Shown: positions 17,802 to 27,024 of the stretch, in pieces
Layout of the letters: each line of letters begins with the position of its first letter
Position numbering within the stretch: the stretch's first letter is position 1
Source of the DNA: an uncultured Gammaproteobacteria bacterium
GTDB taxonomy: Bacteria; Pseudomonadota; Gammaproteobacteria; Arenicellales; Poriferihabitantaceae
NCBI GenBank assembly: GCA_947259885.1
Contig: CAMYNW010000011.1
Location: forward strand, 1 to 64,000
Length of the DNA: 64,000 nt
Direction of reading: 5' to 3'
Position numbers and translations under genes: made by a program
Notes under the pieces: model-generated
Databases searched by the model: none
What the model was told of the DNA's origin: nothing
What the model saw: the letters and a program-made list of their open reading frames with translations, nothing else

Positions 17802-18485
17802 ATGATGAAGCTATTAATTGGTAACCACAACTATTCGACCTGGTCGATGAGGCCATGGTTGTTTGTCCACTACCATGAACTTCCGGTGGAAGTAATCTGC
17901 ATGGAGTTGTTCTCGGACGATCTTCTCCAGACCTTGGAACCACACTTCTCTGACGGTAAGGTGCCATTGTTACTGGATGGAAAATTTGAAGTGTGGGACT
18001 CTATTGCGATCATGGAATATCTTGGTGAGCGTTTTCCGGAATCCGCTTCCTGGCCCACCAACAGAGAAGCCCGCGCAGTAGCTAGAGCAGTCAGTGCGGA
18101 GATGCACTCAAGTTTCAGTGTATTGAGGGAGGAAGCGCCGATGAACATCCGCAAACGATTTCCAGGTTATGAGCTGAGCAAGCAGGCGCTAAAAGAGGTG
18201 TCTCGGATCCAGAATATTTGGCGCCACTGCCGAAATAATTATGGTGCAAACGGCCCATGGCTGTTTGGAGATTTCAGCATTGCTGATGCCATGTACGCCC
18301 CAGTGGTGATGCGCTTTCGCAGTGTGCAGGTGGACCTTGATGAGACTAGCCAGAACTACTGTAACACGATCAATCAGTGTGAATCAGTCATACGATGGAT
18401 CGACCAGGCTTATCAGGAACAAGGGGTCGTGGACGCAGATGAAATTGATTGGCCGGGCGAGTCTATCCCACCACGAAGCGTTTAA
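17802..18485 (+). CDS. Glutathione S-transferase family protein
   Basis: 227 residues. The N-terminal thioredoxin fold reads KLLIGNHNYSTWSMRPWLFV, with Ser-Thr-Trp-Ser at the usual catalytic position, and GKVPLLLDGKFEVWDSIAIM as the glutathione-binding cis-Pro and Ser region, then an all-helical C-terminal domain with FGDFSIADAMYAPVVMRF. It probably conjugates or reduces small molecules with glutathione. A second ATG one codon later is equally possible. It stands alone between the amidohydrolase gene and aroC. Confidence 0.88.
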   Translation: MMKLLIGNHNYSTWSMRPWLFVHYHELPVEVICMELFSDDLLQTLEPHFSDGKVPLLLDGKFEVWDSIAIMEYLGERFPESASWPTNREARAVARAVSAEMHSSFSVLREEAPMNIRKRFPGYELSKQALKEVSRIQNIWRHCRNNYGANGPWLFGDFSIADAMYAPVVMRFRSVQVDLDETSQNYCNTINQCESVIRWIDQAYQEQGVVDADEIDWPGESIPPRSV

Positions 18486-18579
18486 CTCGAATCTTAGTTC
18501 CAGTTATTCAATGCCGGTAGATCGGTGCAAAGGTTCAATGCGCTACAATCCAGCCTGACTCAACACATTAATAGTTCTC

Positions 18580-19653
18580 GTGGCCGGTAACACAATTGGA
18601 CAATTATTCACGCTCACAACTTTTGGCGAAAGCCATGGGCCGGCGCTGGGAGCGGTTGTGGATGGTTGTCCGCCCGGATTGTCGCTCAGCCCTGAAGACC
18701 TGCAGGTTGATCTGGATCGCCGTAAACCAGGTCAATCCAGGTACACTACGCAACGACGAGAAGCGGATCGAGTAGAAATTCTATCTGGTGTGTTTGAGGG
18801 CGTTACTACTGGTACACCAATCGGATTACTCATTCACAACACCGATCAACGTTCGAAGGACTACAGCACAATTAAGGACCGTTTTCGGCCTGGCCATGCT
18901 GATCTGACCTACCAAAAAAAGTACGGCATTAGAGACTATCGCGGTGGTGGTCGTTCTTCTGCAAGAGAGACTGCGATGCGCGTGGCCGCAGGTGCGATCG
19001 CGAAAAAATATCTAAAGAGTCAATTTGGAACCGGTGTGCGCGGTTGTGTCTACCAGATCGGGGCGGTTCAAGTGCCCCCAAAAGATTGGACTGCGGTCAA
19101 CAACAATCCTTTTTTTGTGGCCGATGAAAACGCTGTGAAAGAGCTCGAAGCGTTGATTACAGCAATCCGAAAGCAAGGTGAGTCCTTAGGTGCAGGGGTT
19201 TTGGTGGAGGCAGTGGGTGTGCCAGTGGGTTGGGGCGAACCGGTTTTTGATCGCCTGGATGCCGACATCGCCAAGGCGTTGATGAGCATCAATGCCGCAA
19301 AAGGTGTGGAGATCGGTGCTGGATTTTCCAGTATCAGCCAGAAAGGATCTGAACATCGTGATCAGATTACTTCTGAGGGTTTCTCCAGCAATCAGGCTGG
19401 CGGTGTACTGGGAGGTATTTCGAGCGGCCAAGATGTGGTAGCGCGAGTTGCCTTTAAACCCACGTCAAGTATCCTTGTACCCGGCGAGACGGTAAATCTT
19501 GACAATCAGCCTGTCAGTATCACTACTCCGGGACGACACGATCCATGTGTCGGTATTCGCGCCGTTCCCATAGCGGAAGCAATGATGGCGTTAGTGCTGA
19601 TGGATCATGCTATGCGTGATCGAGCCCAGAACGGTACTTTCCCAGAACGGTAA
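18580..19653 (+). CDS. aroC: Chorismate synthase
   Basis: 357 residues, GTG start. The three family signatures are present: [19 protein letters not shown] at the N-terminus, [14 protein letters not shown] with [20 protein letters not shown] in the middle, and [20 protein letters not shown] at the end. It makes chorismate from EPSP using reduced FMN, feeding tryptophan, phenylalanine, tyrosine and folate synthesis. Length matches the family. It is followed by a repeat island rather than by another gene of the pathway. Confidence 0.97.
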   Translation: MAGNTIGQLFTLTTFGESHGPALGAVVDGCPPGLSLSPEDLQVDLDRRKPGQSRYTTQRREADRVEILSGVFEGVTTGTPIGLLIHNTDQRSKDYSTIKDRFRPGHADLTYQKKYGIRDYRGGGRSSARETAMRVAAGAIAKKYLKSQFGTGVRGCVYQIGAVQVPPKDWTAVNNNPFFVADENAVKELEALITAIRKQGESLGAGVLVEAVGVPVGWGEPVFDRLDADIAKALMSINAAKGVEIGAGFSSISQKGSEHRDQITSEGFSSNQAGGVLGGISSGQDVVARVAFKPTSSILVPGETVNLDNQPVSITTPGRHDPCVGIRAVPIAEAMMALVLMDHAMRDRAQNGTFPER

Positions 19654-19668
19654 GTGTTAGGAAAGATG

Positions 19669-19860
19669 TTCTGCGCTCGCGATGTACGACCGCCATTCAT
19701 CGCTCTTACGCATCCTGCGTTCGCGATATACGACCGCCAGGGATGGTGGAAGTGCAGGTTTTGCAGGAGCAAAAACCTGCCAAGGCCATCCATGGCCATT
19801 CATCGCTCTTACGCATCCTGCGTTCGCGATATACCGGCCATCCATGGCCATATGGTATTA
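19669..19860. repeat. Intergenic hairpin repeat island 1 (39-bp direct repeats plus 9-bp-stem hairpin)
   Basis: A perfect 39-bp direct repeat occurs at 19693-19731 and 19796-19834 (period 103; inside it CGCTCTTACGCATCCTGCG). A diverged third part lies near 19678-19694. Between the two copies is CAGGGATGGTGGAAGTGCAG followed by a hairpin: stem GCAGGTTTT at 19754-19762 with AAAACCTGC at 19772-19780, loop GCAGGAGCA. The same hairpin module recurs, inverted, at 56.6 kb with a compensatory change. GGCCATCCATGGCC motifs flank the repeats. Any reading frames here are repeat artefacts. It lies between aroC and leuC. Confidence 0.85.
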
Positions 19861-19898
19861 TCGCCAACGTTTTTTGGTTAACCCGATAGGGTCATAGA

Positions 19899-21302
19899 AT
19901 GGGTAAGCAAACCTTGTACGACAAGCTCTGGGAGCAGCACGTCGTCCACTCTGAAGATGATGGAACATCTCTAATTTACATCGATCGTCACCTGGTACAC
20001 GAGGTAACCTCGCCACAGGCGTTCGAAGGGCTGCATATTGCGGGCAGAAAGCCGTGGCGAACAGGCAGCATGCTGGCAGTACCGGATCATAATGTGCCGA
20101 CTACCACAGATGGGGCTGGAATTGATGACCCTGTTTCAAGATTACAGGTCGACACTCTTGATCAGAATTGTAATCATTTCGGCATCACAGAATTTAATAT
20201 GGCGGATCCGCGACAAGGTATTGTCCATGTGATTGGTCCGGAGCAAGGCGCCACACTACCGGGCATGACGATTGTTTGCGGGGATTCACATACTTCTACC
20301 CACGGCGCTTTCGGTGCGTTGGCGTTTGGTATTGGCACTTCCGAAGTAGAACACGTGATGGCCACGCAATGTCTGATCCAGCGAAAATCAAAGAATATGA
20401 GGATCTGGATTGAAGGAGAGTTGCGTCATGGAGTTTCAGCTAAGGATATTGTGCTTGCGGTTATCGGAGAAATTGGAACCGCTGGCGGCACTGGATACGC
20501 AATCGAATTTGCTGGCCCGGTTATTCGTGAACTGTCCATGGAGTCTCGCATGACTATCTGCAATATGACCATTGAAGCCGGGGCGCGGGCTGGGTTAATT
20601 GCAGTCGATCAAACCACTATAGACTATCTTGAAGGCAGGCCCTTCGCACCAACTGGAGACACATGGAAAAATGCGGTCGAAGCTTGGCGCAGCCTGACGT
20701 CTGATGATGACGCGCACTTCGATCATGAGATAAAAATAGAAGCATCGACCATATTGCCACAGGTGACATGGGGTACTTCACCTGAAATGGTGACTGATAT
20801 CGAGGGATATGTGCCGGATCCGAATGACTATGAGGATCCAACGATAAGTATTGGAATCGCTCGTGCTCTGGAATACATGGGACTTGAGGCTGGCACTGCC
20901 ATTCGGGATATCAAGCCCGAACTCGTCTTTATTGGATCATGCACCAATAGCCGCATTGAGGATCTGCGCGAGGCGGCGGATGTGGTACGTGGACGACGCG
21001 TAGCTCCCAGCATCAAGCAGGCTCTAGTAGTGCCCGGGTCCGGTTTAGTTAAACGGCAAGCAGAAGCGGAAGGTTTGCATCAGATATTTATCGACGCGGG
21101 CTTTGAATGGAGAAACCCGGGATGTTCGATGTGTCTAGCGATGAACGCGGACCGGTTAAAGCCAGGTGAACGTTGCGCGTCGACTTCAAACCGAAATTTT
21201 GAGGGTCGACAGGGCCAGGGCGGTCGTACCCACCTCGTGTCCCCATCGATTGCCGCCGCCTCGGCGATTGCGGGCCATTTCACCTCCGCGGAGGATCTCT
21301 AG
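19899..21302 (+). CDS. leuC: 3-isopropylmalate dehydratase large subunit
   Basis: 467 residues. Aconitase-type landmarks: [20 protein letters not shown] near 128, and the [4Fe-4S] ligands in IGSCTNSR near residue 348 and [11 protein letters not shown] near 408-411. The family segment [15 protein letters not shown] is near the end. With LeuD it isomerises 2- to 3-isopropylmalate in leucine synthesis. The TAG stop overlaps the leuD GTG by one base. leuA and leuB are not in the window. Confidence 0.97.
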   Translation: MGKQTLYDKLWEQHVVHSEDDGTSLIYIDRHLVHEVTSPQAFEGLHIAGRKPWRTGSMLAVPDHNVPTTTDGAGIDDPVSRLQVDTLDQNCNHFGITEFNMADPRQGIVHVIGPEQGATLPGMTIVCGDSHTSTHGAFGALAFGIGTSEVEHVMATQCLIQRKSKNMRIWIEGELRHGVSAKDIVLAVIGEIGTAGGTGYAIEFAGPVIRELSMESRMTICNMTIEAGARAGLIAVDQTTIDYLEGRPFAPTGDTWKNAVEAWRSLTSDDDAHFDHEIKIEASTILPQVTWGTSPEMVTDIEGYVPDPNDYEDPTISIGIARALEYMGLEAGTAIRDIKPELVFIGSCTNSRIEDLREAADVVRGRRVAPSIKQALVVPGSGLVKRQAEAEGLHQIFIDAGFEWRNPGCSMCLAMNADRLKPGERCASTSNRNFEGRQGQGGRTHLVSPSIAAASAIAGHFTSAEDL

Positions 21303-21949
21303 TGGATGCGTTTACAGTACTTGATGGGCTTGTAGCACCCCTCGACAGGGCTAACGTCGATACTGACGCAATTATCCCGAAGCAGTTCTTAAAATCTATT
21401 AAACGAACAGGTTTTGGGCCGAATCTGTTTGATGAATGGCGGTACATGGATCAGGGAGAGCCCGGTCGGGACAACAGTGGCAGGCCTCTAAATCCTGATT
21501 TTGTGCTGAATCAATCCCGTTATGAGGGTGCCAGCATACTCCTGGCCAGGGAGAATTTTGGTTGCGGTTCGTCCCGGGAACATGCCCCGTGGGCCCTGTT
21601 TGACTATGGATTTCGCTGTATTATTGCTCCAAGCTTTGCAGATATATTTTTTAATAACTGTTTCAAAAATGCTATATTACCTGTTGTTTTAAATGAGAAT
21701 ATAGTAGATGATCTGTTTATCCGGGTATTCAAACAGCCCGGATTTATGCTGAAGGTAGATTTATCGGCTCAAACGGTCGAGTTTGCAGACGGAGAAAAGG
21801 CGCGGTTCGAGGTGGAAGCATTTAGAAAACACTGCCTCCTTAACGGCCTGGACGACATTGGTCTGACTCTCGAAAAAGCCGAGGTAATAAAACTATATGA
21901 AAAACGTCGTCAAATCGAAGCACCGTGGTTGTTTGACCCCGTTGCATGA
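21302..21949 (+). CDS. leuD: 3-isopropylmalate dehydratase small subunit
   Basis: 215 residues, GTG start overlapping the leuC stop. Family motifs are [20 protein letters not shown] near residue 18, then [20 protein letters not shown] near 80 and [20 protein letters not shown] near 105. It forms the swivelling domain of the LeuCD isomerase. In many relatives leuB and asd follow before fimV; here fimV follows after about 90 bases. Confidence 0.96.
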   Translation: MDAFTVLDGLVAPLDRANVDTDAIIPKQFLKSIKRTGFGPNLFDEWRYMDQGEPGRDNSGRPLNPDFVLNQSRYEGASILLARENFGCGSSREHAPWALFDYGFRCIIAPSFADIFFNNCFKNAILPVVLNENIVDDLFIRVFKQPGFMLKVDLSAQTVEFADGEKARFEVEAFRKHCLLNGLDDIGLTLEKAEVIKLYEKRRQIEAPWLFDPVA

Positions 21950-22040
21950 TCCAAAGGGGGATTGTACAAGTCGGGGGCGTACAAGGCGGAATACATCCTA
22001 ATTCCTGGCGCCGGGAAATACCAAAAATTGTAGAACTCAC

Positions 22041-25010
22041 ATGAATAGACTTTCATTAACACTTACCGCCGCGATTTCCAGCTTAATCGCACTGATATTG
22101 TTGTATCCGCAAGCGGGATACGCCCTTGGTCTGGGGAAACTAAGCGTAGAATCAAATCTTGGTCAGCCTCTGAGGTTGGAAATTAAGCTTGATTCGGTGT
22201 CGGAAGCAGAAGCAGAAACGCTTGATGTGTCCTTGGCTTCGCGATCTGATTTTTCCCGGGCTGGGGTTGAGTATCCGGATATCGCCAGCTTTTTGGAGTT
22301 CGAACTGGTACAAGGCACTGATGGCGGGTACGTTGTATTGATCACGACTCAGAATGCGCTGCAGGAAACTTATCTCCATATACTTGTATCTGCGTTCTGG
22401 TCTGGCGGTAAGGCGGTTCGAGAATATACAGCGCTGCTGGACCCACCTCTTTACTCGGGTCAGACCGCAGAAGATGTCACGTTGGCAGGCACTCAACAAC
22501 TCAGTGAACAAACCAGCTCAGACACAGATACATCCGCTGAGGAATCTTTTACAGCAGACGAAATCGTCGTGCGTAAAGGGGATACCCTTTCTCAAATAGT
22601 CAACGATATTAGTAAACCAGAAAATGTAGACTATTTTCAGGCACTTGAGGCGGTTTATCGTCGTAATCCCGAGGCATTCATAAACAACAACATGAACCTG
22701 CTGCGCAGCGATGTAACGCTCAAGCTTCCAAGTTTTGAAGAAATGCAGGCGGTCTCTAGACAGGAGTCAGTGGCATCATTCACTGCACAGTTAGAAAAAT
22801 TCAATGCCTATCGCGCTTCAGTTAGCCAGCAACAAGAACAGCAATCCAGTGAAACACTGGATCAGCTGATTGAAAAATCCGTTGTTGATGCAGATGAAGC
22901 TGAGCCTAAACCAGAGCCACAAGTCGATACAGCTGCACAAACGGCAATACCGGAAATTGTGCAAAGTGACGATGAGCCGGTGGCAGACCAGATTGAGGGT
23001 GCTCAGCCCGATGCAGCCACCGATGACGAGGAACAAGCTAGATTAACTATTGGTCAGCAGGGTGTCGAAGCGGTGGTCTTGGAGGAAGGCGAAAATGCGG
23101 CTCAGATTGAAGCACTAAGGTCGCAATTGGCCCAACTAGATGAAAGTCTGCTGGCCAGTGGTGTTGAGAGCGAAAGCGTTCGCGATAATTTAAGACAAAT
23201 TCAAAATCAGGTTGAGCGTATCTCAACTTTGATTGAGGTAGAGGATACAGATTTGGCGATGGCCCAAACCCGGGCTGCTGAGTTGGAAGCTGAAGCAGAT
23301 GTGTCTGCAGAACAAATAGAGCAAGCAGTCTCAGAAGCGGAAGAAGCCACCTCTCAGTCTGCCGAGGTTGAGCAATCGGCAATCGTCGGCGTAACTGAAG
23401 CTGAGACAGCGGGTGTTGATCCCGAGGCAAGCGTTGAAGGCGAGGTCTCCAACGAGGCGGAACAGCCTGTAATGGCGCAGCAGGAAGAAACATCAGAGTC
23501 TTCAGAGCAGGCTGCGGATAGCGGATCCATCGCAGCACAAGATACAGAAACCGAAAAAGATGACAGCGAGGAGGTGGCTCAGCTGGCAGCTGCTGAGCAG
23601 GTTGAACCACCCGCAGCAGAAGAACCTGATGCCGGAGATCAATCCGCACTGGGTTCTGCGGCTAGGACGGTGGCTAAAAGCGGACTGCTTGACTCAGTAA
23701 AGGGTATATTCTCCAGTCTCCCCGACTATGGATTAAAAATTGCCGCTGGTCTCCTGGCACTCTTAGGGGGGCTTTTCCTATGGCAGAGAAGAAAGTCACG
23801 TAAAGAGTTCGATGCAAGCATGCTGGACATTGAAACTGAAGAAGTTTCGATGAATTCAGAAACCACGATCAAGAAAATGAGCGATGCCTCAGGTATAGAT
23901 CTGGCCAGTTCAAATGACAGCGCTTTGGAGCTAACAATTGGTGGTGGAATGTCTTACCTGAGTGAGGAAGGCATCACCGGGGTTAATGAAGAAGAAAACG
24001 AGGTAATCAAGGCTGGTGCGGTAGATCCGTTAGCGGAAGCGGATGTATATCTTGCCTATGATCGCGATGAGCAGGCTATTCAGGTATTGAAAGAGGCGTT
24101 CGCAGACGATCCCGAACGCGGTGAACTTGCTGAGAAACTTTTAGAGATCTACCACAAACAGGATGATCGTCGTTCATTCGATACGCTTGCCACGGAACTG
24201 CACAAGCGGCAGGACAGCACTCAAAATCTGAGCTGGGAGAAAGTAAACCGCATGGGCAGAGAAGTAAGCCCGGACAATCCACTTTATTCTGGAGAAGCTC
24301 CAGTCGCAACGGATACCAGCACAGCAATCGATCTTGAAGACGATCTCATGAACGAACTCGGATTGCCAGATAAAGATAAATCAGACGCGAAGGGCACAGT
24401 ATCCCTGGATGATGGCGGGCTGGATGTTGACCTGGACTTAATGAAGGATGGCATCGATGCTCCTGATTTAAAAGATGAGGTAAAGGATCTCGAGATTGAA
24501 GATCTTGAATTTGATTTCGCTAAGGAAGAAGCCAAGCTGGAGGACAAAGAAATAGCCGGGGTTGATGCGCCAACCTTAAGCCAGATTATCAGCGAGAATG
24601 CTGGAAGTCAGCTCAATACAGATAAGGAAGATTCGATACAGATTGGGGATTCTGATCTGGATGAGATTTCACTTAATGCGGGCGAACTGGATCTCGATCT
24701 AGGTAAGGACAACGACAAACACTTTAACCAGATCGAAGAAGAAGCGAAACGTGCAGTGACAGAAGCTTCGGGTGAGCAATCGAAGGACAGTCAATCTGCC
24801 ATGGAGTCTATTGATCAGCAATCTGGAATGTCAGAAATGAGCCAACTGGAGCCTTACCACGAATCGGAAACTGCCCTAGAACTGGCAAAAGCCTATCTAG
24901 AGCTGGGTGAACAGGAAATTGCTAAGGGCTTTATTGAGGAAGTGCTCAACGAGGGTAGTGAGAAACAGAAGGGAAAGGCTCGCAAGCTGATAAAGGAACT
25001 CGCAAGCTGA
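22041..25010 (+). CDS. fimV: FimV/HubP-like pole-organising protein with LysM domain
   Basis: 989 residues. A signal peptide (cleavage near residue 28, AGYALGLGKL) is followed by the FimV N-terminal domain (SNLGQPLRLEIKLDSVSEAE), a LysM domain around 174-230 (IVVRKGDTLSQIVNDI), a long Glu/Gln/Ala-rich periplasmic stretch with coiled coil, a single membrane helix near 563-582 (KIAAGLLALLGGLFLWQRRK), and an acidic cytoplasmic region ending in the FimV C-terminal TPR-like motif (ALELAKAYLELGEQEIAKGF). The family binds peptidoglycan, marks cell poles and supports type IV pilus or flagellar placement. The stop lies within a 20-bp tandem duplication; the protein sequence is unaffected. Confidence 0.93.
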   Translation: MNRLSLTLTAAISSLIALILLYPQAGYALGLGKLSVESNLGQPLRLEIKLDSVSEAEAETLDVSLASRSDFSRAGVEYPDIASFLEFELVQGTDGGYVVLITTQNALQETYLHILVSAFWSGGKAVREYTALLDPPLYSGQTAEDVTLAGTQQLSEQTSSDTDTSAEESFTADEIVVRKGDTLSQIVNDISKPENVDYFQALEAVYRRNPEAFINNNMNLLRSDVTLKLPSFEEMQAVSRQESVASFTAQLEKFNAYRASVSQQQEQQSSETLDQLIEKSVVDADEAEPKPEPQVDTAAQTAIPEIVQSDDEPVADQIEGAQPDAATDDEEQARLTIGQQGVEAVVLEEGENAAQIEALRSQLAQLDESLLASGVESESVRDNLRQIQNQVERISTLIEVEDTDLAMAQTRAAELEAEADVSAEQIEQAVSEAEEATSQSAEVEQSAIVGVTEAETAGVDPEASVEGEVSNEAEQPVMAQQEETSESSEQAADSGSIAAQDTETEKDDSEEVAQLAAAEQVEPPAAEEPDAGDQSALGSAARTVAKSGLLDSVKGIFSSLPDYGLKIAAGLLALLGGLFLWQRRKSRKEFDASMLDIETEEVSMNSETTIKKMSDASGIDLASSNDSALELTIGGGMSYLSEEGITGVNEEENEVIKAGAVDPLAEADVYLAYDRDEQAIQVLKEAFADDPERGELAEKLLEIYHKQDDRRSFDTLATELHKRQDSTQNLSWEKVNRMGREVSPDNPLYSGEAPVATDTSTAIDLEDDLMNELGLPDKDKSDAKGTVSLDDGGLDVDLDLMKDGIDAPDLKDEVKDLEIEDLEFDFAKEEAKLEDKEIAGVDAPTLSQIISENAGSQLNTDKEDSIQIGDSDLDEISLNAGELDLDLGKDNDKHFNQIEEEAKRAVTEASGEQSKDSQSAMESIDQQSGMSEMSQLEPYHESETALELAKAYLELGEQEIAKGFIEEVLNEGSEKQKGKARKLIKELAS

Positions 25011-25030
25011 TAAAGGAACTCGCAAGCTGA
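24979..25030 (+). repeat. 20-bp tandem duplication across the fimV stop codon
   Basis: CTCGCAAGCTGATAAAGGAA occurs twice in perfect tandem (24979-24998, 24999-25018) and its first 12 bases a third time (25019-25030). The unit is not a multiple of three, so the second copy is read in another frame as Leu-Ala-Ser-stop. Removing one unit would leave the same protein end, so the duplication is silent. Confidence 0.95.
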
Positions 25031-25054
25031 TCTGTTACTGAAAATTTGATTTTC

Positions 25055-25077
25055 AAAGGGCCCGTCTGGGCCCTTTT
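25055..25077 (+). terminator. Rho-independent terminator after fimV
   Basis: Perfect 9-bp stem AAAGGGCCC / GGGCCCTTT with a GTCT loop and a following T run, 45 bases after the fimV stop. It could also act weakly for the minus-strand small gene ending at 25104. Confidence 0.92.
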
Positions 25078-25103
25078 CGTTTCTAACCTGTTTGCCGGGT
25101 GTG

Positions 25104-25289
25104 CTAGCAGGCCAACATGACTATGCCAAGTTCGTGCTCTGCTTGCTGCAGTTCATCTAGTTGCTGACCGGACAGATGCGCATATTTAGCGGCTGGCTGC
25201 ACTGCCACAATCCCGGTAGAGTCTTCCAGTTTTTTAATTCTGGCAAGCTGGCGCTCATCAACATCAGCTGGGCTGTACTCGAGATTCAT
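25104..25289 (-). CDS. Small acidic protein, 61 residues, unknown function
   Basis: I do not recognise the family with certainty. The protein reads MNLEYSPADVDERQLARIKK, then KLEDSTGIVAVQ, YAHLSGQQLDELQQAEHELG and ends VMLAC. It looks coding: balanced helical composition, no low-complexity skew, and a GGAG ribosome site 8 bases before the ATG. It lies between the fimV terminator and the next minus-strand gene, with no other gene on the opposite strand. Confidence 0.6.
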   Translation of the reverse strand: MNLEYSPADVDERQLARIKKLEDSTGIVAVQPAAKYAHLSGQQLDELQQAEHELGIVMLAC

Positions 25290-25416
25290 GCTTTAACTCC
25301 GTTAAATTTCCACACATATAGCATGCACGTGATGTACGATTTGGAATCGATCGACGAAGAGTGTGGCATATACGTAACATAGTCCCTGGCTAACATCTGA
25401 GAAAATTGCGACCACA

Positions 25417-25935
25417 CTAAATTTGTTTGAGGGATCGATAGCGTGCGATCTTCTTGACGTAAATTTCAGCTATTTCTGCGAGTTGAGAAATTTCCTGGTC
25501 GTTGAGTTTTCGAATCATGCGGCCCGGAGATCCTACTATCATCGATCCATCAGGGAACTTCTTTCCTTCTGTAATTAAGGTGTTCGCACCAACAATACAA
25601 TATTTGCCGATCTCCGTATTATTCATGATGGTGCTGCCTATACCAATAAGGCAATTATCACCGATCTTACAGCCATGCAACATTGCGCTGTGCCCTACAG
25701 TAACGTTGCTCCCAATACTGAGAGGAATGCCAGGATCGGTATGCAATACAGTATTGTCCTGAATATTGGAGCGCTGGCCAATAGAGATCAGGTCATTGTC
25801 ACCACGCGCTACGGCATTAAACCAGATGCTGGCATGAGGCTTAATAATTACTGATCCGATTACATCAGAACTAGGCGCTACAAAACTTGAGTCAGCAATA
25901 TCGGGTATCCGATCTTCAAGCTGATATATGGCCAT
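25417..25935 (-). CDS. Gamma-carbonic anhydrase family protein (YrdA/PaaY type)
   Basis: 172 residues, a left-handed beta-helix of hexapeptide repeats (IGQRSNIQDNTVLHTDPG, IGSNVTVGHSAMLHGCKIGD). The metal-binding histidines are visible in TVLHTD, VGHSAMLHG. The family forms trimers and binds zinc or iron; some are carbonic anhydrases, PaaY is a thioesterase, and many have no proven activity. It starts 2 bases after the sohB stop, so both probably share a transcript. Confidence 0.9.
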   Translation of the reverse strand: MAIYQLEDRIPDIADSSFVAPSSDVIGSVIIKPHASIWFNAVARGDNDLISIGQRSNIQDNTVLHTDPGIPLSIGSNVTVGHSAMLHGCKIGDNCLIGIGSTIMNNTEIGKYCIVGANTLITEGKKFPDGSMIVGSPGRMIRKLNDQEISQLAEIAEIYVKKIARYRSLKQI

Positions 25936-25937
25936 GA

Positions 25938-26987
25938 CTACATCAACATTGGCTTCTCAAGATCACGCAATGACTCTTCTTTTGCATTCAGCGTGCTGGA
26001 AAAAATTGATGCAATGCGTTCACTGATTTTCTTCTTGCGCACATACTCCAGATGTATCATATCGCTATCCTTGCGTGACTCCATCAGGTAATCATCGCTG
26101 GTCTGAAGTCTGTCAACCAATCCCAGTTCGAGCGCCTTGGTGCCGAGCCAGTGCTCCCCGGTAGCGACCTGATCAATATCTAAATCCGGTCGTTGAGATT
26201 TTATAAAATCTTTGAAATGCTGGTGAGTTTCCTCAAGCTCCTGCTGCAATTTCTTGCGGGCTTTATCGGTATTTTCTCCAAATACAGTCAGAGTCCGCTT
26301 GTACTCTCCAGCGGAGAGCTGTTCAAAATCCACTTCGTTTTTCTTCAGAAGCCGGTGCACATTTGGGATCTGAGCCAAAACACCGATAGATCCTACGATG
26401 GAGAATGGTGCTGCGATGATATGATTGGCGACACAAGCCATCATATAGCCGCCGCTTGCCGCCACCTTGTCTACAGAAATAGTTAAAGGTATTCCGTGAT
26501 CTCGTATCCGCTGCAATTGACTTGCGGCCAGCCCATATCCATGGACAACGCCGCCACCGCTTTCAAGACGCACCATCACCTCATCTTTTTCCGTTGCATT
26601 GGTCAGAATTGCACTGATCTCGTGCCGCATGGCTTCAGTCGCGCTGGCTCGGATGTCACCATGAAAATCGATCACAAACAGGCGTTTTCGATGCTCCGTC
26701 TCATGCCCCTTTTTCTTGGCTTTCTTCTCCTGCTTGGCAATTTGCTTTTGTTTTTTACGTTCACTTTTGGCCCATTGTTTCTGAGCTTCAGGGCCTAATA
26801 AGGCGCTGTCTAGAATAGTCTCCATGTGCTCGTATTCCTTATTCAGCAGTGTGATTTGAATCTCGGATTCAGCTGCTTTCTTTTGACGGATTGCGATAGA
26901 CGCAATACTCCCCACGACAACTAAAATTGCAATTACTATAGTTGCGGACTTTGCCAGGAAAAGTCCGTAGTCTGTTACAAACTCCAT
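25938..26987 (-). CDS. sohB: Inner-membrane serine protease SohB (S49 family)
   Basis: 349 residues. One N-terminal membrane anchor (LAKSATIVIAILVVVGSIAS) is followed by a charged Lys-rich coil and the S49 catalytic domain: LFVIDFHGDIRASA, VMVRLESGGGVVHGYGLAAS, and the nucleophile in VDKVAASGGYMMACVA (Ser near 180), with a downstream lysine expected from the family. It is SppA-like and thought to cut membrane or signal peptides. It precedes the gamma-carbonic anhydrase-like gene by 2 bases. Confidence 0.93.
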   Translation of the reverse strand: MEFVTDYGLFLAKSATIVIAILVVVGSIASIAIRQKKAAESEIQITLLNKEYEHMETILDSALLGPEAQKQWAKSERKKQKQIAKQEKKAKKKGHETEHRKRLFVIDFHGDIRASATEAMRHEISAILTNATEKDEVMVRLESGGGVVHGYGLAASQLQRIRDHGIPLTISVDKVAASGGYMMACVANHIIAAPFSIVGSIGVLAQIPNVHRLLKKNEVDFEQLSAGEYKRTLTVFGENTDKARKKLQQELEETHQHFKDFIKSQRPDLDIDQVATGEHWLGTKALELGLVDRLQTSDDYLMESRKDSDMIHLEYVRKKKISERIASIFSSTLNAKEESLRDLEKPMLM

Positions 26988-27024
26988 ACGTTTAATAATA
27001 GATAAATGTTTGGTGAATTCCGGG

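Noticed and set aside
19693..19834. Two identical 39-mers that resemble a short CRISPR array
   Set aside because: Only two copies, the 64-base segment between them is itself a repeat found at 56.6 kb, and no cas gene is present.
23047..23649. 200-codon minus-strand frame inside fimV
   Set aside because: Pro/Leu/Arg-rich mirror of the Glu/Gln/Ala-rich fimV coding strand; no ribosome site or family features.
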